A stretch of 64,000 nucleotides of DNA, taken from Trachythela sp. YZ-2020 (taxonomy: Eukaryota > Cnidaria > Anthozoa > Malacalcyonacea > Clavulariidae). The notes under the pieces are model-generated. The model did not search any database. It was given only the letters and a program-made list of their open reading frames with translations, and was not told where the DNA came from. The position numbers and the translations under genes were made by a program. The DNA is taken from NCBI GenBank assembly GCA_016169945.1, contig JADLSH010000035.1:744001-808000 (forward strand), given 5' to 3'. Within the stretch, counting starts at the first letter, position 1. Each line of letters begins with the position of its first letter. Shown here piece after piece: positions 43,436 through 54,600 of this stretch.

Positions 43436-44781
43436 GTTGGTATATCAAACGCACCAGTTTTCGCTGTTTTATTATAATTGATGCTGCATCTTAATTTGAG
43501 AATTTTTTCTTATTTAGCTATATTTAAATTTGGGCCAATATCGCTATATCTTAGTTTTGTGGGGAGATTAATTTAGGAAACAACGGTGTTTGCATAGTGG
43601 AATAAAAAAGAATATAACACGGTGGTGACCGGGCTCTACCGAGTGGCGCGTTTCTCGTATGTCACTCGCGAGCGTGACGTACGAGAAAAACGTCATTTGG
43701 TACCCGGATGTAGTGTAATATGGATACTACGATTAATTTAGTTTCTAGTAAAATATGCTTATGCATATAATAAGTTGATTTATTTTACAGAAGCGAGTGG
43801 TTTACTAGCAGATATACATTAAAGTTTTTCGATATCCTCACTAGTGAAGATACCGATCACGTGACTTATCCGTGTTGTTTGTATATAATGAAAAGAACAT
43901 TAGATGGTGACGTGAATATATAAATTTTATCCTTTCCTGGTGAAAACAATATTTCTTCCATCACTCAAATATCTCTCTCGAATTCGTGGATAAAATCGTG
44001 ATTACAAATATGTTTGGATGAAACATTACAGCGATTTTTTAAGCGATACCTGAGTTGAGACACTTCATAAATTATTGTCAAATAATATATCATACACGAG
44101 AAGGAGTTTATTAGAGTGATTTGAAACACCGAAAACATACTTTGAGGTGTTTTTAAATCGCTATAATAAACGACTTCGAATGTATGATATAGCTTCTCGA
44201 ACAAACCAGTATTTAAAGAGAAAGTCAAACTAACTTTCAGTGACGGCGCTAACCTCTAAACTTTAAAAGCCTTGTTGAATCAATACTTTTCCACCACACG
44301 TTTCCGAAACTTCTCCCAAATTTGTACATTGCTATTCTTGGCATGTGAGATAATTTTTCCAGAAAAAATCTAACGAGTCTTGTTTTGAAAATAGACCCAT
44401 GTCCATAAATTGAATGTTGCCAGTAGAAACCGTCATTACCTGAATCTCGGAGGGTATGAAGGGCCAGCTTTCTGTCTTATACTGTTATGCATGCCCTCCC
44501 AACTCTTTATTCTTCCTACCCGTTGCCAACAACATTATCTACAATAAGAGCACTGGACTGGTAAGTAAAGTAAGTAAATCTGTGTTACTAACAAACTTGG
44601 TCAAGATGATCTGACGTTTCAGCAGAAACACAATTTTACCTTACTACTTGCTTGGATGCTCAATTTTGTTGTACTTCAGGGACTTTCTTTTCAATTTCAA
44701 CGTCACAGTATCAAATTATGGCATAGTTTGCCCGAATCCTACCGAGTCGAACTTCTCATTGATTCAACTATGTTTTTTTAG
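43436..44781. other. Nuclease gene intron with hairpin repeats
   Basis: It holds a short near-perfect hairpin at 43651-43688 (TTTCTCGTATGTCAC and its complement) and a foldback MITE at 44086-44191. No other exon is seen. Confidence 0.6.
44086..44191. mobile_element. Small foldback MITE
   Basis: TATATCATACACGAG...TTGAAACACC and GGTGTTTTTAAAT...GTATGATATA are inverted around a loop of about 14 bp. A partial copy is at about 35700. Confidence 0.7.
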
Positions 44782-45036
44782 CTCCAAATCCACAGGCACA
44801 AGTGGGAGACTGTAGTAAGCCCCAGGCTGCGAGCGCTGACTTCTTTTGTTCAAGAGGTCACCTGACTCCAAATGGAGCTTTCGATACCCAAGATAGACGT
44901 GATCTTACATTCATTATGACTAACGTTGCTCCACAATGGCAAACATTCAATGCAGGCAACTGGGCTTCAGTGGAGAATGCTGTCAAAAACTATGTTGATG
45001 CGGTTAAGCATGGAGTTTATGTTTTTACAGGAACAG
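44782..45036 (+). CDS. Endonuclease exon with catalytic RGH motif
   Basis: Acceptor TTTTTTTAG ends at 44781. It encodes APNPQAQVGDCSKPQ, then ADFFCSRGHLTPNGAFDTQ. This is the active-site region of Endonuclease_NS, where DRGH is canonical. Here Ser replaces the Asp, while the general-base His is kept. TFIMTNVAPQWQTFNAGNW and SVENAVKNYVD follow, matching the Asn and W..(V/L)E motif that binds the metal ion in this superfamily. The exon ends VYVFTGT plus one base. The next bases are GCAAGT, so splicing would use a GC-AG intron. That choice restores frame with the next exon, whereas the GT two codons later does not. Confidence 0.85.
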
Positions 45037-46175
45037 GCAAGTATATAACTTTGTTTCCATTCTTCCTTCTCCTAGGACTTCGCTTTCCTTCCTTTCACTG
45101 CAAGTTCCTGTGTGGCGTCACACCGTAACAAAACCACACAATACCCTAAACCTGAGGTAGTGGAAGTGGTGCCTCCTCCTAAGATTGGTTAATATCCTAA
45201 GTCTCAATGGCTTCCTCGTGCATGGTGAAACAATGTCTCGTTGACTGATATTCATTATTACATATATTTACGTTTGTTTGAATGGGAAAATATGCATGGG
45301 CGACGTGGCAGACCTGGTGCTAGGCAAAGAAGCAACAGATACGCTGTTAGCCCTGGCCAATAAGCATTTGCCAATTGGTAAACTAACGTTTTAAATATCG
45401 CACCAGGTGTAAAAACGAAATTTTAACGTGTATAAAAGGCATTTTTCAAAACCATGTGAGAGACTGAAGCCGAATTTATCTGGGAAAAATACTATAACGA
45501 CAGATGCAGTTTCAGTTTGAAAACATTCAAATTTGAAAATGACATTATTATGCAGACACGCTGGAAAACAACACTGTGCACATATTTTTTGCTAGGCTAA
45601 GCATGATTTGTAGTCGGGACAAAGTATAGGATCAGGAACAGTTAACAAGAAAACGTGTGGCTCCGCTAGCCTCTGTATAGCCTCCCATTTATGTAAACCA
45701 ATAATGCGCGATTGAGGAGACTAAACTTGCTAGCAGAACAGAAGAGCACAAATGATCATTACAGTAACATTATTTGATCAGGTCCTGTCACTCCTATGTA
45801 AACATAACTGAAGCATCTACGTAAAAACCCAGGGTGTTGTTGCCTTGGGTCACAGTTTGAGAATATAAGTAAAATTATGTAGGTTTGTTAGCGATTATGA
45901 GATCTCAACAGTGCAAATTCCTGACGGAATTTAAACACTCATGCGTTTGAACAACTAATGACAAAAAATCCCAGACACTGCTTTGTTCTCAATGAAAAAA
46001 TAATTAAATAGGAATTAAAAAAATATTTGTAAGAAAGCCTCGGAATAAAGCATTGTTTTATTTATAGCATACTTTGGGTAAGTTAAGTGAGTATATGAGG
46101 GCTCTGCAATCAGCACCATTTTGACCGACATGAACTGCTGTAGTTTTAATTTCACATCTACTTCTCATTCTTTAG
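45037..46175. other. Nuclease gene intron (GC donor)
   Basis: 1.14 kb with no exon or recognised repeat. The donor is GCAAGT and the acceptor TTCTTTAG. Confidence 0.6.
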
Positions 46176-46531
46176 CGGGACAAGCCACATACTGGGAATG
46201 GGGCTGGAAGTGGACGCATAAAGCTGGGCAGATCACCACCCCTAAATATTTCTGGAAAGCTGCATGTGATCCTGTTGCAAAACAATCTATCGTTTTTATT
46301 GCCGAAAACAATATCGACGAGACCTCGACTACCAAAGTAACGAGTGGTACCTGTTTAGGTAGCCCAATGACAAAGGCAAAAGGTGTTGTTCAGTGCGAAA
46401 GTGTGTCCCAAGCATCCTCAAAATGGTTCCGCAACTGGTGGTACGGTTTTAAATTTCCTGGCTTTGACGCGACCAACTGTGGTACTGACACCATGGGTGC
46501 ATTTCTGAACAGATATCTCAAGTTTAATTAG
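46176..46531 (+). CDS. Endonuclease C-terminal exon
   Basis: Acceptor CTTTAG ends at 46175. It encodes AGQATYWEWGWKW, TTPKYFWKAACDPV, SIVFIAENNIDETS, CLGSPMTKAKGVVQC, then CGTDTMGAFLNRYLKFN and stop TAG at 46529-46531. P.(Y/F)(F/Y)WKAVCDP and a closing FLxxYL are typical of the C-terminal half of metazoan Endonuclease_NS proteins. There are no stops or frameshifts across the last three exons, so this is the best candidate for a live host gene in the window. A secreted nuclease acting on extracellular nucleic acid (digestion, defence) is inferred. Confidence 0.85.
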
Positions 46532-47250
46532 AAAAACAGCAATTGTAAACGTTGTTTCCACAATTTTTGATTGTATTTTACCATAAACAAACCAGAAGAC
46601 ATGTCTTCTGGATAGTCTATGGTTTTACCAATAAAATTAAAGCAGAGAGAAATGTGTCGAAAAAATATTTCTACCATGAAAATATTGTCTATAGAATGTG
46701 GGAGATTTTTTCCAGGGCAGATTTGCTCCAGACCTCTGAGACACTTTGCAAGGGTCTTCGCCTTTTTATATGTTTTTAGTGTTTTATTCTGTCTAACTAA
46801 AATTGGTGTTATTACCATGAAGCTCAAAACTTTTAACTTTGCTCCTGTCGTAATTTTCTGCATAATACTAAAATTCCGAAGTATGGGAGGGATGCTTTTC
46901 AAAACCACTTTAAAAACGGTTTGCGCACAAAAGAGAATGCTGAAAACAGATGATAAATGTGTTAATCTACCAGAGAAATTGTGTGCAAAAAGTCAAGAAA
47001 CAGAAGCAGATCCTCACCCCGCCTGACCCAACCGATCCAGAATCTGGAGTTTTGGTGGTCTGTATCAAAAGTTTCGTCGATTGTGGTACTGAACATCTGA
47101 GTCGGTAATAAGTCTCTTAGTCTATTGCTTTTCTGAGAAAATTTTGTTGTAACCCCACCTCGCACAAAGCCACCATCATCAAGACACTGACCCGACCAGA
47201 ATCTGAAATAGCCTCTACATGCCTCTCCAGAGGTATTGGTTGGGAATTAT
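46532..47250. other. 3' flank of nuclease gene
   Basis: It probably includes the 3' UTR; AATAAA-like strings occur (for example near 46630). I see no further gene. Confidence 0.4.
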
Positions 47251-47690
47251 TCTCGTAGTGTACAAAAATATCGTAGTTTCACTTTGAGACAGTTTTCAAA
47301 ATTTAAATTTTCCAAAACGCAAATGTTCGTTCTAGCTAATATAAAGCATGCTGGGAAAAATGGTTATTCTTCCATTTCTCGCGCGAAATGGCGGACACAA
47401 AATGTGTACTTTACACGAAGCTATATTTTTTAATTTTCATGCTTTAAGTTTCGCTGCAAACACTGGTTCAAAAGTTATATTTTTAGCACAGCTTATCAGG
47501 ACTCTAAACCGCAAGTTTAATTAAGCGAAATCTATTCGACATTTCACGAGAAAATTGCTTTCGAGTTGACACAAGAGTGAAGCAAATTTGGCAAAAAGCT
47601 GGCTTTGAACACTGCTCTGTCGCACGTTTTGAAGTAAATAAAGTGATCGGTAAGGGCACAGTAAACAATTTACACCTTTAATTTAAATGG
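47251..47690 (+). repeat. Dispersed repeat copy 2 (uninterrupted)
   Basis: It is homologous to 30331-30870. Its end is homologous to 50478-50604 in reverse. The frame KQIWQKAGFE...ARFEVNKVIGKG is shared by the 47.6- and 50.5-kb copies. It may be a piece of an unrecognised element ORF. Confidence 0.65.
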
Positions 47691-47850
47691 AGTTCAGTAA
47701 CGAAGAAATACTTTTGCTTTGCTGTTGACTTTAGCTTGGCTATATTTTTGGTTGTGGCCACATGTGTTTATAGAATAGCTGCAAAAATCAGTGTTTTGGT
47801 TGATGTGCGTGTGCAAAAGGTCGTATTTTTAAGAAGCCCTTCCATGGCGC

Positions 47851-48176
47851 TTCGGTGCCCCAGTTGTTAGAGCAAGCGCCTTTTACCTTTGAGTCTTGAT
47901 TTCAATTCTCTCTGGTGGCTTTACTCATCACACTCATGTGAAAAGAGTAAGTCAACGCTCTGCCGAAAGTCGTGGGTTTTCTCCGGGCACTCCGGTTTCC
48001 TCCCACAGGGAAAGTTGACTGGGTGGGTTAGGATATACAGATTAAGAAAATAATGTTGTAAAAATAGATAGTGTAGGCTAAGTACGTAATATAGGTACAT
48101 GTAAGCGAGATACTTGATGTAATCGGTCACTGAAAAGCCCCAATGGGGAGTGAACTGAATAATGCATGTATGTATT
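47851..48176 (+). repeat. tRNA-derived SINE, long copy
   Basis: The tRNA-like head (GTGCCCCAGTTGTTAGAGC, B-box remnant TTTCAATTCTC) is followed by a body shared with 401-549. A block GGGTTTTCTCCGGGCACTCC, then GGTTTCCTCCCACAG, is of the kind common in many metazoan SINEs. The tail CCCCAATGGGGAGTGAACTG is a small hairpin, possibly borrowed from a LINE 3' end. Confidence 0.8.
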
Positions 48177-50441
48177 AAAAGAACTGAAAATATATTATAT
48201 GCAAAGCCCTTTGTCTCTCCACTACTCCAGGCATTTAAATCACAAGAGGTTTTGGTCCAATGATTGCTGAAAGTAACAAAGTTTTTATAATCTGCCTCTT
48301 ATTCTTCCAAAAAGTTTATACTTAGAGGTCTGAACTATCGATTTATTCTTTCCAACACAACTAATTAAAATATATAAACAACTGTTGAATACGCATTCAT
48401 GCAGATATGCTTACTTTAATATAAATGCTGTGGAAGTTGAACACCTTGGGGAAAATTAAAAAGATTAGGTGCACGTTGCTGCTGCATGGTCACAGTTGGT
48501 ACATTCATGACAATTGTTGTAGATAAAGAGGTCGGAGTGGTTGCAATAGCTGTAAAAGTTCTTTCTGACCATTAATTAAACCAAAGCATTATACTTTAGG
48601 TAACCCAATTTCATATAGAAGCAGAACAGGGGGCTAGTAGCCGCATGCAGGAAAATGACTGCAGTTAGTGCTTACTGCTGTTTCTCGGGACTACATGTCC
48701 TGATACTCACTGGTATTCAAGTTTATGTCCCTGTTAATTGAATCACATGTTTAATTCACAGATTAAGTACTCTTAGTGTGCCCAGTAGTAAGAAATGACA
48801 TTTATAAAAATGTTGTCTTTATTATTAATAACGGCCAACTCAATTATACCTTTGTTTTGAAGTTTTATTTATTGAATTCCCAGCTAAATGTCCACATGAG
48901 TTATTGTAGGAAGATGATGGCCTGGCAAATCATGCTAACTCACTTTGCAGGCTTGCCATTCTCTAATCATATTTCCTGGAAAATTAAATTAGTGTATATT
49001 TTGCAAAATAGGTAATTACAGAAAATGTTCAAACTCACCCCTAGTTCTAGATTCATTTATTTGGGAGTAATAAATTAAAAGGTCTCCCTCTTAGAAAGAT
49101 ATCTCCCCCTTTTAGTAAGATACCTTGAACAAGGTCCTAAGGTTTTCCTTTGGAAGTGCCAATCAAAACCAGATTTCATCCACTCCCTGTGAATTTGATA
49201 AATTTCTTAATAGATTTACATGAGTGGCATACAGTTGCCGATCCTTAATACAGCAAGAGAAGCAGAAACGGACCTGGTGGTCCACAAGAGTTTGCTTTGT
49301 TCACTGCCCACCTCCCTCCTTCCAATAATGATTTGCAATTTAGAATGTATGTTATAAATTGAAAAGCTTTTGAATGTTGATGAGCACTCTTGGAACATGT
49401 AGATTGGGAAGGATGATAATAGAAGTCTTGGAGGGAGTGCAGACCTTTCAAGGCCTAGTCCTATCAGTTTCACTACTTGAAAACAATAATGTCGACATCT
49501 TGCCTTGCTCCAACAGACACTTAATCACTAGCATGGCCAGATTTTAAGAGGAGTTGTGAGAAGGTGAGCACCTCTCCTGGGATCATTTTGTACCTCCCCT
49601 GAGACTTTTTCCACCACCCCCGGTAATTTATACACCTCCTCTTGCTAACAGTTAAATTATGGGTCAAATTCAAAATTTAATATTGAATAATAACAGAATC
49701 ATTACAACCAACTTGCCAAGTTTTGTTCAAATACAATTTCAAGGGGGTATGTCTTAAACCCTAAAATTCAAGAACCACTCCTCCGTGGGCACATACACTG
49801 CACCTCTCCTAAAATTTCTTTCACCTCACCCCTCATGTCACTGCAAGCAGGCAGTCATCGGCTGCAATTACTAGCCTTCCGAATGTTGTGGGACTACCAG
49901 TGTTGTATTTTTTGCTGCAGCCGACACTGGATCCCAAGGTTACAGATTTATATAAAATAATATATGAAGTAATCTTGGTATGGGCGTAGCAAACATGGTT
50001 CTTATGAACAGACCCTAAACAATTGTAGGAGCACTACAGTATATCGTGGGACAAAGGCTGTTCATTAACAACTCTCAGCAATCACTGACCCAAAACCTCT
50101 TGTGTAGTCACTACTCACAGTCTGGAGTAGTCGACAGACAAAAGGCTTTGCATATAATATATTTTAGTTATTTTAATGGAAGGGCATGTTAAAAATACAA
50201 CCTTTTGCATACACTCAGTATCAAAACACTAATTTTTGCACCGATTCTATAAACACATCTGTCCACATGCAACCATTAAAGTCAACGGCAAAGCAAAACA
50301 ATTAGTTACAGTCAATACTGTTCGCAAATAACGATTAACGAAACCATGTCTCTGAGACATGTTAACAAAAACTCGGCTAAAAATTGTGATATTTTACTGC
50401 CTGTACGTACGAATCAAGCGGTCATAAATACATAAAAAAAT
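48177..50441. other. Unassigned stretch
   Basis: No recognisable gene. Between about 49526 and 49845 CACTAGCATGGCC... and ...CATGTCACTG with CACCTCTCCT blocks hint at a decayed hAT-like MITE, too weak to call. Confidence 0.35.
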
Positions 50442-50477
50442 CTAGATTTCTTGGTTACAGTACTTAATTTGAAGCGG

Positions 50478-50604
50478 TAAATTGTTTACAGTGCCTTTAC
50501 CGATCACTTTATTTACTTCAAAACGTGCGACAGAGAACTGTTCAAATCCAGCTTTTTGCCAAATTTGCTTCATTCCTCTGTCAACTCGAAAGCAAACGTT
50601 TACG
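50478..50604 (-). repeat. Dispersed repeat copy 3 (3' part)
   Basis: Minus-strand homologue of 47545-47675, with the same frame MKQIWQKAGFEQFSVARFEV. Confidence 0.65.
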
Positions 50605-50905
50605 AGTCCTGAAAACCTCGTCCCCGGGGTCATCTTGGTTGCCTCGCAACGAAACAGGCAGGTGACCATGGAAAAGACCATGTAAATCTCCAAGATTCTT
50701 GGAGATTGGGTGTATGCGCAATGACGGCTACGTATGTTGCTGATTTAAAATTAGCGCTGACGTACGCGATGTTTTTGCTATAAAATATACAGCGTTTTGT
50801 TTGTAATATTTCTGAAAGATTGAACAAATTTCAACAAAATGTTACATAAATATGTTGAATAATTATACTGTTTATACATGTAACCAACTGAATTTTCATC
50901 AATAT
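50605..50905. other. Unassigned spacer
   Basis: A short hairpin near 50690-50712 (AATCTCCAAGATTCTTGGAGATT) is the only structure I note. Confidence 0.35.
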
Positions 50906-50959
50906 TCAATATATATATATATATATGTATAGATTTTCGGCGCTTACCTCAAAATTTGT

Positions 50960-51000
50960 CTGCAACAGGCTGTTTCATCTGTAAAAGAATCATCAGGCAG
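50960..51000 (-). ncRNA. PLE hammerhead-like ribozyme (minus)
   Basis: On the minus strand, stem I CTGC/GCAG, core CTGATGA, then GAAA and a minimal stem III occur in the same order as at 10236. It lies between the RT 3' end and (TA)n. Confidence 0.65.
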
Positions 51001-51026
51001 TAACAAGTATCGAAAGAAATGACCGC

Positions 51027-53227
51027 TTATGTGCTTCCTGTCGGAACGTGGGGGTGTATGTGGGAGACAATGTGTGCATGCATGGCTTTGTTTGCGTTGT
51101 TTACGCCAAATTTGTTGCGATGACGACAACGTGAAATTATTTCAGCTCTTTTGTTGAGTAAACAATTCTTGTTTCTTTCTTTCAAAATACAAAATTTTTC
51201 TTCTAAACATAAATTGCATCGTCTTGATCCTCCCGTGTACGAAATAGAATGTTTTAAAATTTGCCAATTAATACTGAAATCCATATTGTTTTCTTTCAAT
51301 GTCCAAACAAATTTCGAAAGTTCCATGTCGTTTGCATGCTTTTTATGCTGAAAAGATTTAGTGTGGTTGCCAATCGCTCTTTGAATGTGGTTGCAGTCAT
51401 GCCAATGTAATTTTTGAACGTGTTTGTGTTGCTTACTGTAACTGTTGCTTTGTATACTATGTCCCTAGTCATGCATTCTTTTTGAAGCGGGCAAATGGTG
51501 TTTTCTCTACAACTGCAATTGGTAGTGTCCCTATCCTTTGCCTTGTTATTCCTAGATATGCGTGCATTGTGTTTAGTGATTACTGACTTGACATTGTTCA
51601 TGCAGCTGTAACTTACTTTAACTGTATTGCTGTTAAAAATTTTATGGAGCTTGTGGTGCGGTAGAAAATGTTTGTCAATTAGAATAAGGAAATTACGTCC
51701 TATGTTTGTGCTAACACTCTTGCTAAATGGTGGGTTGAACCAAATGATGTTGCGTTGCCTATTCCTGCGTTGTTGTTGCGGTGTGTGCTGAGTGTAGCTA
51801 AGTTCATGATTAAAGCTGCTATGCCTAAGTGCGTTCTGATATATGGGTGCAGATTCCTGAAAAGTTTGCTCATCTGATGAAAGAAGTGCAATGCGCTTGT
51901 TAATTGATGCAGGTAGTTGCCTTGTGATGTTCGACGGGTGATTTAGAGTGCATATTTTTGTATAGTGGATCGTCATTGGGCTTCCTATAGGGCCTATGTT
52001 TTCTATTGTTAAGGTCGAAAGTTACATCTAAAAAGTTTATTATGCGTAAATTTGATTCGGCGGTAATTTTTAGGTCAAACTGCTCGAAAATTTTGTGGAG
52101 ATCTTTTCTTGTTTTGTCTGCTAAACGTGCTGATTTACTTTTTATAATAGCCAAGCCGTCATCTCTATATAGGCCGATGCTTTCTTTGCCAAATTTCTTA
52201 CTCAGGTGGTTTTAAATGAAAAGGCCTATTAACTCACAAATTTCCGCGCAGTCGAAACTGCCCACGGTAACGTCAGACAAACTCTTGCTATTTTTTTTTA
52301 TCCATGAAATTCCGGTATTGAAAAGCAGAGATTTTCTAGCGTGTTTTATTATTGAAATATCGTTTTCAGGTATAGTAGCCAAATTTGAAGCCTAAGATAA
52401 AGCTTTGTCCAATAGTTTTCAGAAATGAATGGGTAGAAATCGACAATATCAAACGAAATAAAACTGTGTCTGTCCTTATCTTTTATATTGCCAAACCACT
52501 GAATAACGTGTTTTGTATTCCTCCATTGATTTAATTTCAAGTTTTTGTCTCAAATTAAAATTAATTTTGTCCAAAATAACTTTGCTTATTTTTCCGGATT
52601 CGCTTTTAGCGGGATTAATCAATCGGCTCTTTTCTTTGTGGTCTTTTAAAGATATAAATGCTTCGTGTTTTTTCATTTTTTCTATTCTGTCGCCTATTCC
52701 TAAATTGTTCGAAATGTTTTTTAGTTCTGAATCAATTTCATCTATAGTGTCCTCGGATCCATGCTTATATGTTTTTGTGATGTTCTCATGTAAGAGCTTG
52801 TTGTATGTGTCGAGCGAGGTTTCATAAATATTCCTAGTTTTGTCTGCAAAAATGAAAATGTTAGGAGAGGAATTGATTTTCTTGAGATCGTTAGTCAAAG
52901 ATTTCTGAAATTGGTTCCTATATGGCCGAAATTCTAAATTTTCGATTAGTTTTATAAGGTCGTCTTCGAAAGGTTGCATTTCCGAAATAGAAGGAGGTGT
53001 TTTGTTGGAAGCAAGGCCGAAATGGCTGTTTTGGTTTTCGCTTTTTTTGTTTTTAAGAAAGAAATTAGTTTCCATATCATACGTTTTATTACACTTTCCA
53101 CTTTTTCAATCAAAATTTTCAAAGAAGCGTCCTGTGATGGTATAGGGAAATTCTTTAGTGAATAGTCAAATCGAAATTGCCGCATTTTGAAGTTAAATAT
53201 ATGAATAACGTAAACAAGAGTGCACAA
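51027..53227 (-). pseudogene. Penelope RT plus GIY-YIG endonuclease, frameshifted
   Basis: From 53227 leftward, the N-terminal region (FRFDYSLKNFPIP, then SENQNSHFGLASN, LIENLEFRPYRNQF) leads to FIFADKTRNIYE, AFISLKDHKEK and RLINPAKSESGKISK, which are typical of Penelope RTs. Motif A is FISFDIVDFYPFIS at about 52425-52460 and motif C is YRDDGLAI at about 52150-52175. The connector has HSKSPVEHHK, and a Cys-rich stretch NCSCRENTICPLQKEC precedes GIY-YIG (KNYIGMTATTFKERL at about 51370-51415). The end is RCRHRNKFGVNN. Frameshifts lie near 53070, 52520, 52350-52160 and 51360. All catalytic motifs are still readable, so it died recently. Confidence 0.9.
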
Positions 53228-53244
53228 CCGATATACGAGTGCAA

Positions 53245-53511
53245 ATATACGTGTAGGTTTAGGTCTACGAAACCCAAAGAGTGCTCGACAACATATAGTT
53301 AGAGCAAATTATAGATTTTCGCTTATACATGTAGGTTTAGGTCTACGAAACACAAAGAGTGCTCGACAACATATAGTTAGAGGAAATTATCAAATTTCAG
53401 TTGTAGAGAAAACACCATTTGCCCGTTGTAGAGAAATTAGGGCAAATTATCAAATTTCAGTTGTAGAGAAAACATCATTTGCCAGTTGTAGAGAAATTAG
53501 CAAATTTCAGT
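53245..53511 (+). repeat. PLE terminal repeats and shuffled pieces
   Basis: Two copies of an end sequence (GTAGGTTTAGGTCTACGAAA, then AGAGTGCTCGACAACATATA) are followed by three copies of CAAATTTCAGTTGTAGAGAA. The last piece derives from the Cys-rich coding stretch before the GIY-YIG domain. This points to template switching or slippage at insertion. Confidence 0.7.
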
Positions 53512-54080
53512 TGTAGAGAAAACAACATTTGCCCGCTTCAAAAACAGTGCATGACTAGGGACATAGTATACAAAGCAACAGTCACAGTAAGCAACACAAA
53601 CACGATCAAAAATTACATTGGCATGACGCAACCACATTCAAAGAGCGATTGGCCAACCACACTAAATCTTTTCAGCATAAAAAGCATGCAAACGACACGG
53701 AACTTTCGAAATATATTTGGACATTGAAAGAAAACAATAAGGATTTCAGTATTAATTGGCAAATTTTAAAACATTCTATTTCGTACACGGGAGGATCAAA
53801 ACGATGCAATTTATGTTTAGAAGAAAAAATTTGTATTTTGAAAGAAAAAAACAAGAATTATTTACTCAACAAAAGAGCTGAAATAATTTTACGATGTCGT
53901 CATCGTAACAAATTTCGCGTAAACAACGCAAACAAAGCCATGCATGCGCACATTGTCTGCCACATACACCCCCACGCTCCGGCAGGAAGCATATAAGCGG
54001 TCATTTCTTTCGATACTTGTCACTGCCTGATGATTCTTTTACAGATGAAACAGCCTGTTGCAGACCAGTTTTGAAGTAAG
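53512..54080 (+). pseudogene. Second PLE copy, GIY-YIG end only
   Basis: It encodes CRENNICPLQKQCMTRDIVYK, TIKNYIGMT, a frameshift, then ELSKYIWTLKENNKDFSINW, KRCNLCLEEKICILKEKN and RCRHRNKFRVNNAN. This is a closely related plus-strand copy, 5' truncated and inverted relative to the element at 51-53 kb. Its hammerhead-bearing terminus is at 54023-54063. Confidence 0.85.
54023..54063 (+). ncRNA. PLE hammerhead-like ribozyme (plus)
   Basis: Stem I CTGC/GCAG, CTGATGA at 54027-54033, GAAA at 54047-54050, minimal stem III. (TA)n follows at about 54085-54101. Confidence 0.65.
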
Positions 54081-54104
54081 CGAATATATATATATATATA
54101 TGTG

Positions 54105-54290
54105 TGTGTTAAGGAAAGATTGTTCTTCAAGCTTTAGTATTCAGAAAAATCATCTGAACTCCCAACGGGATTCGAACCCGTGTCTCCCGATTGCCGGTTC
54201 GGTTGTTTTACCACTAGACTATAGGGTTTCAGACGGCAATCTGATGTTATTTAGAGACTAAAGCTTGAAGAACAATCTTTCCTTAACACA
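54105..54290. mobile_element. tRNA-cored foldback element with perfect 34-bp inverted ends
   Basis: 54105-54138 (TGTGTTAAGGAAAGATTG...CTTTAGT) is the exact reverse complement of 54257-54290. The core holds a minus-strand tRNA-like sequence (about 54168-54232) with TAGTCTAGTGGTAAAAC and GGGTTCGAATCCCG as A- and B-boxes. It has the same architecture as 29441-29695 but unrelated arms. (TA)n lies to the left. Confidence 0.8.
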
Positions 54291-54442
54291 TATCCAAGCT
54301 TACAACATGTACTATATCACATACATAGTATATGAAAACAACCACAAATATATATATATATATACGTGTAGGTCAGTTTAGGTCTACGAAATGCAAAGAG
54401 TGCTCGACAACATATAGTTAGAGCAAATTATAGATTTTCGCT

Positions 54443-54560
54443 TACCTCAAAACTTGTCTGCAACAGGCTGTTTCATCTGTAAAAGAATCATCAGGCAGTT
54501 TACCTGCCTGATCATTCTTGTACAGATGAAACAGCCTGTTTCAGACAAGTTTTGAGGTAA
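54443..54560. repeat. Head-to-head PLE hammerhead palindrome
   Basis: CTTACCTCAAAACTTGTCTG... at the left and ...CAGACAAGTTTTGAGGTAAG at the right are inverted around TTTAC, with arms of about 56 bp. The minus-strand hammerhead (54458-54498) keeps CTGATGA. The plus-strand one (54504-54544) has CTGATCA and TCAG, so it is decayed. (TA)n follows. Confidence 0.8.
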
Positions 54561-54566
54561 GCGAAA

Positions 54567-54600
<34 letters not shown>

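Larger units (their letters stand above)
50906..53250 (-). mobile_element. Penelope-like element, near full length, decayed
   Basis: It is a minus-strand element with RT, GIY-YIG endonuclease and a terminal hammerhead-like motif (50960-51000) next to (TA)n at 50909-50928. The right boundary is near 53220-53250, where it abuts PLE terminal repeats of the opposite orientation. Confidence 0.85.

Noticed and set aside
49526..49845. hAT-like MITE
   Set aside because: The CACTAGCATGGCC and GTCACTG ends are too diverged and no TSD is visible.
54168..54232. Functional tRNA gene
   Set aside because: A- and B-boxes are good, but the acceptor and anticodon stems do not form cleanly and the sequence is the core of a foldback element.
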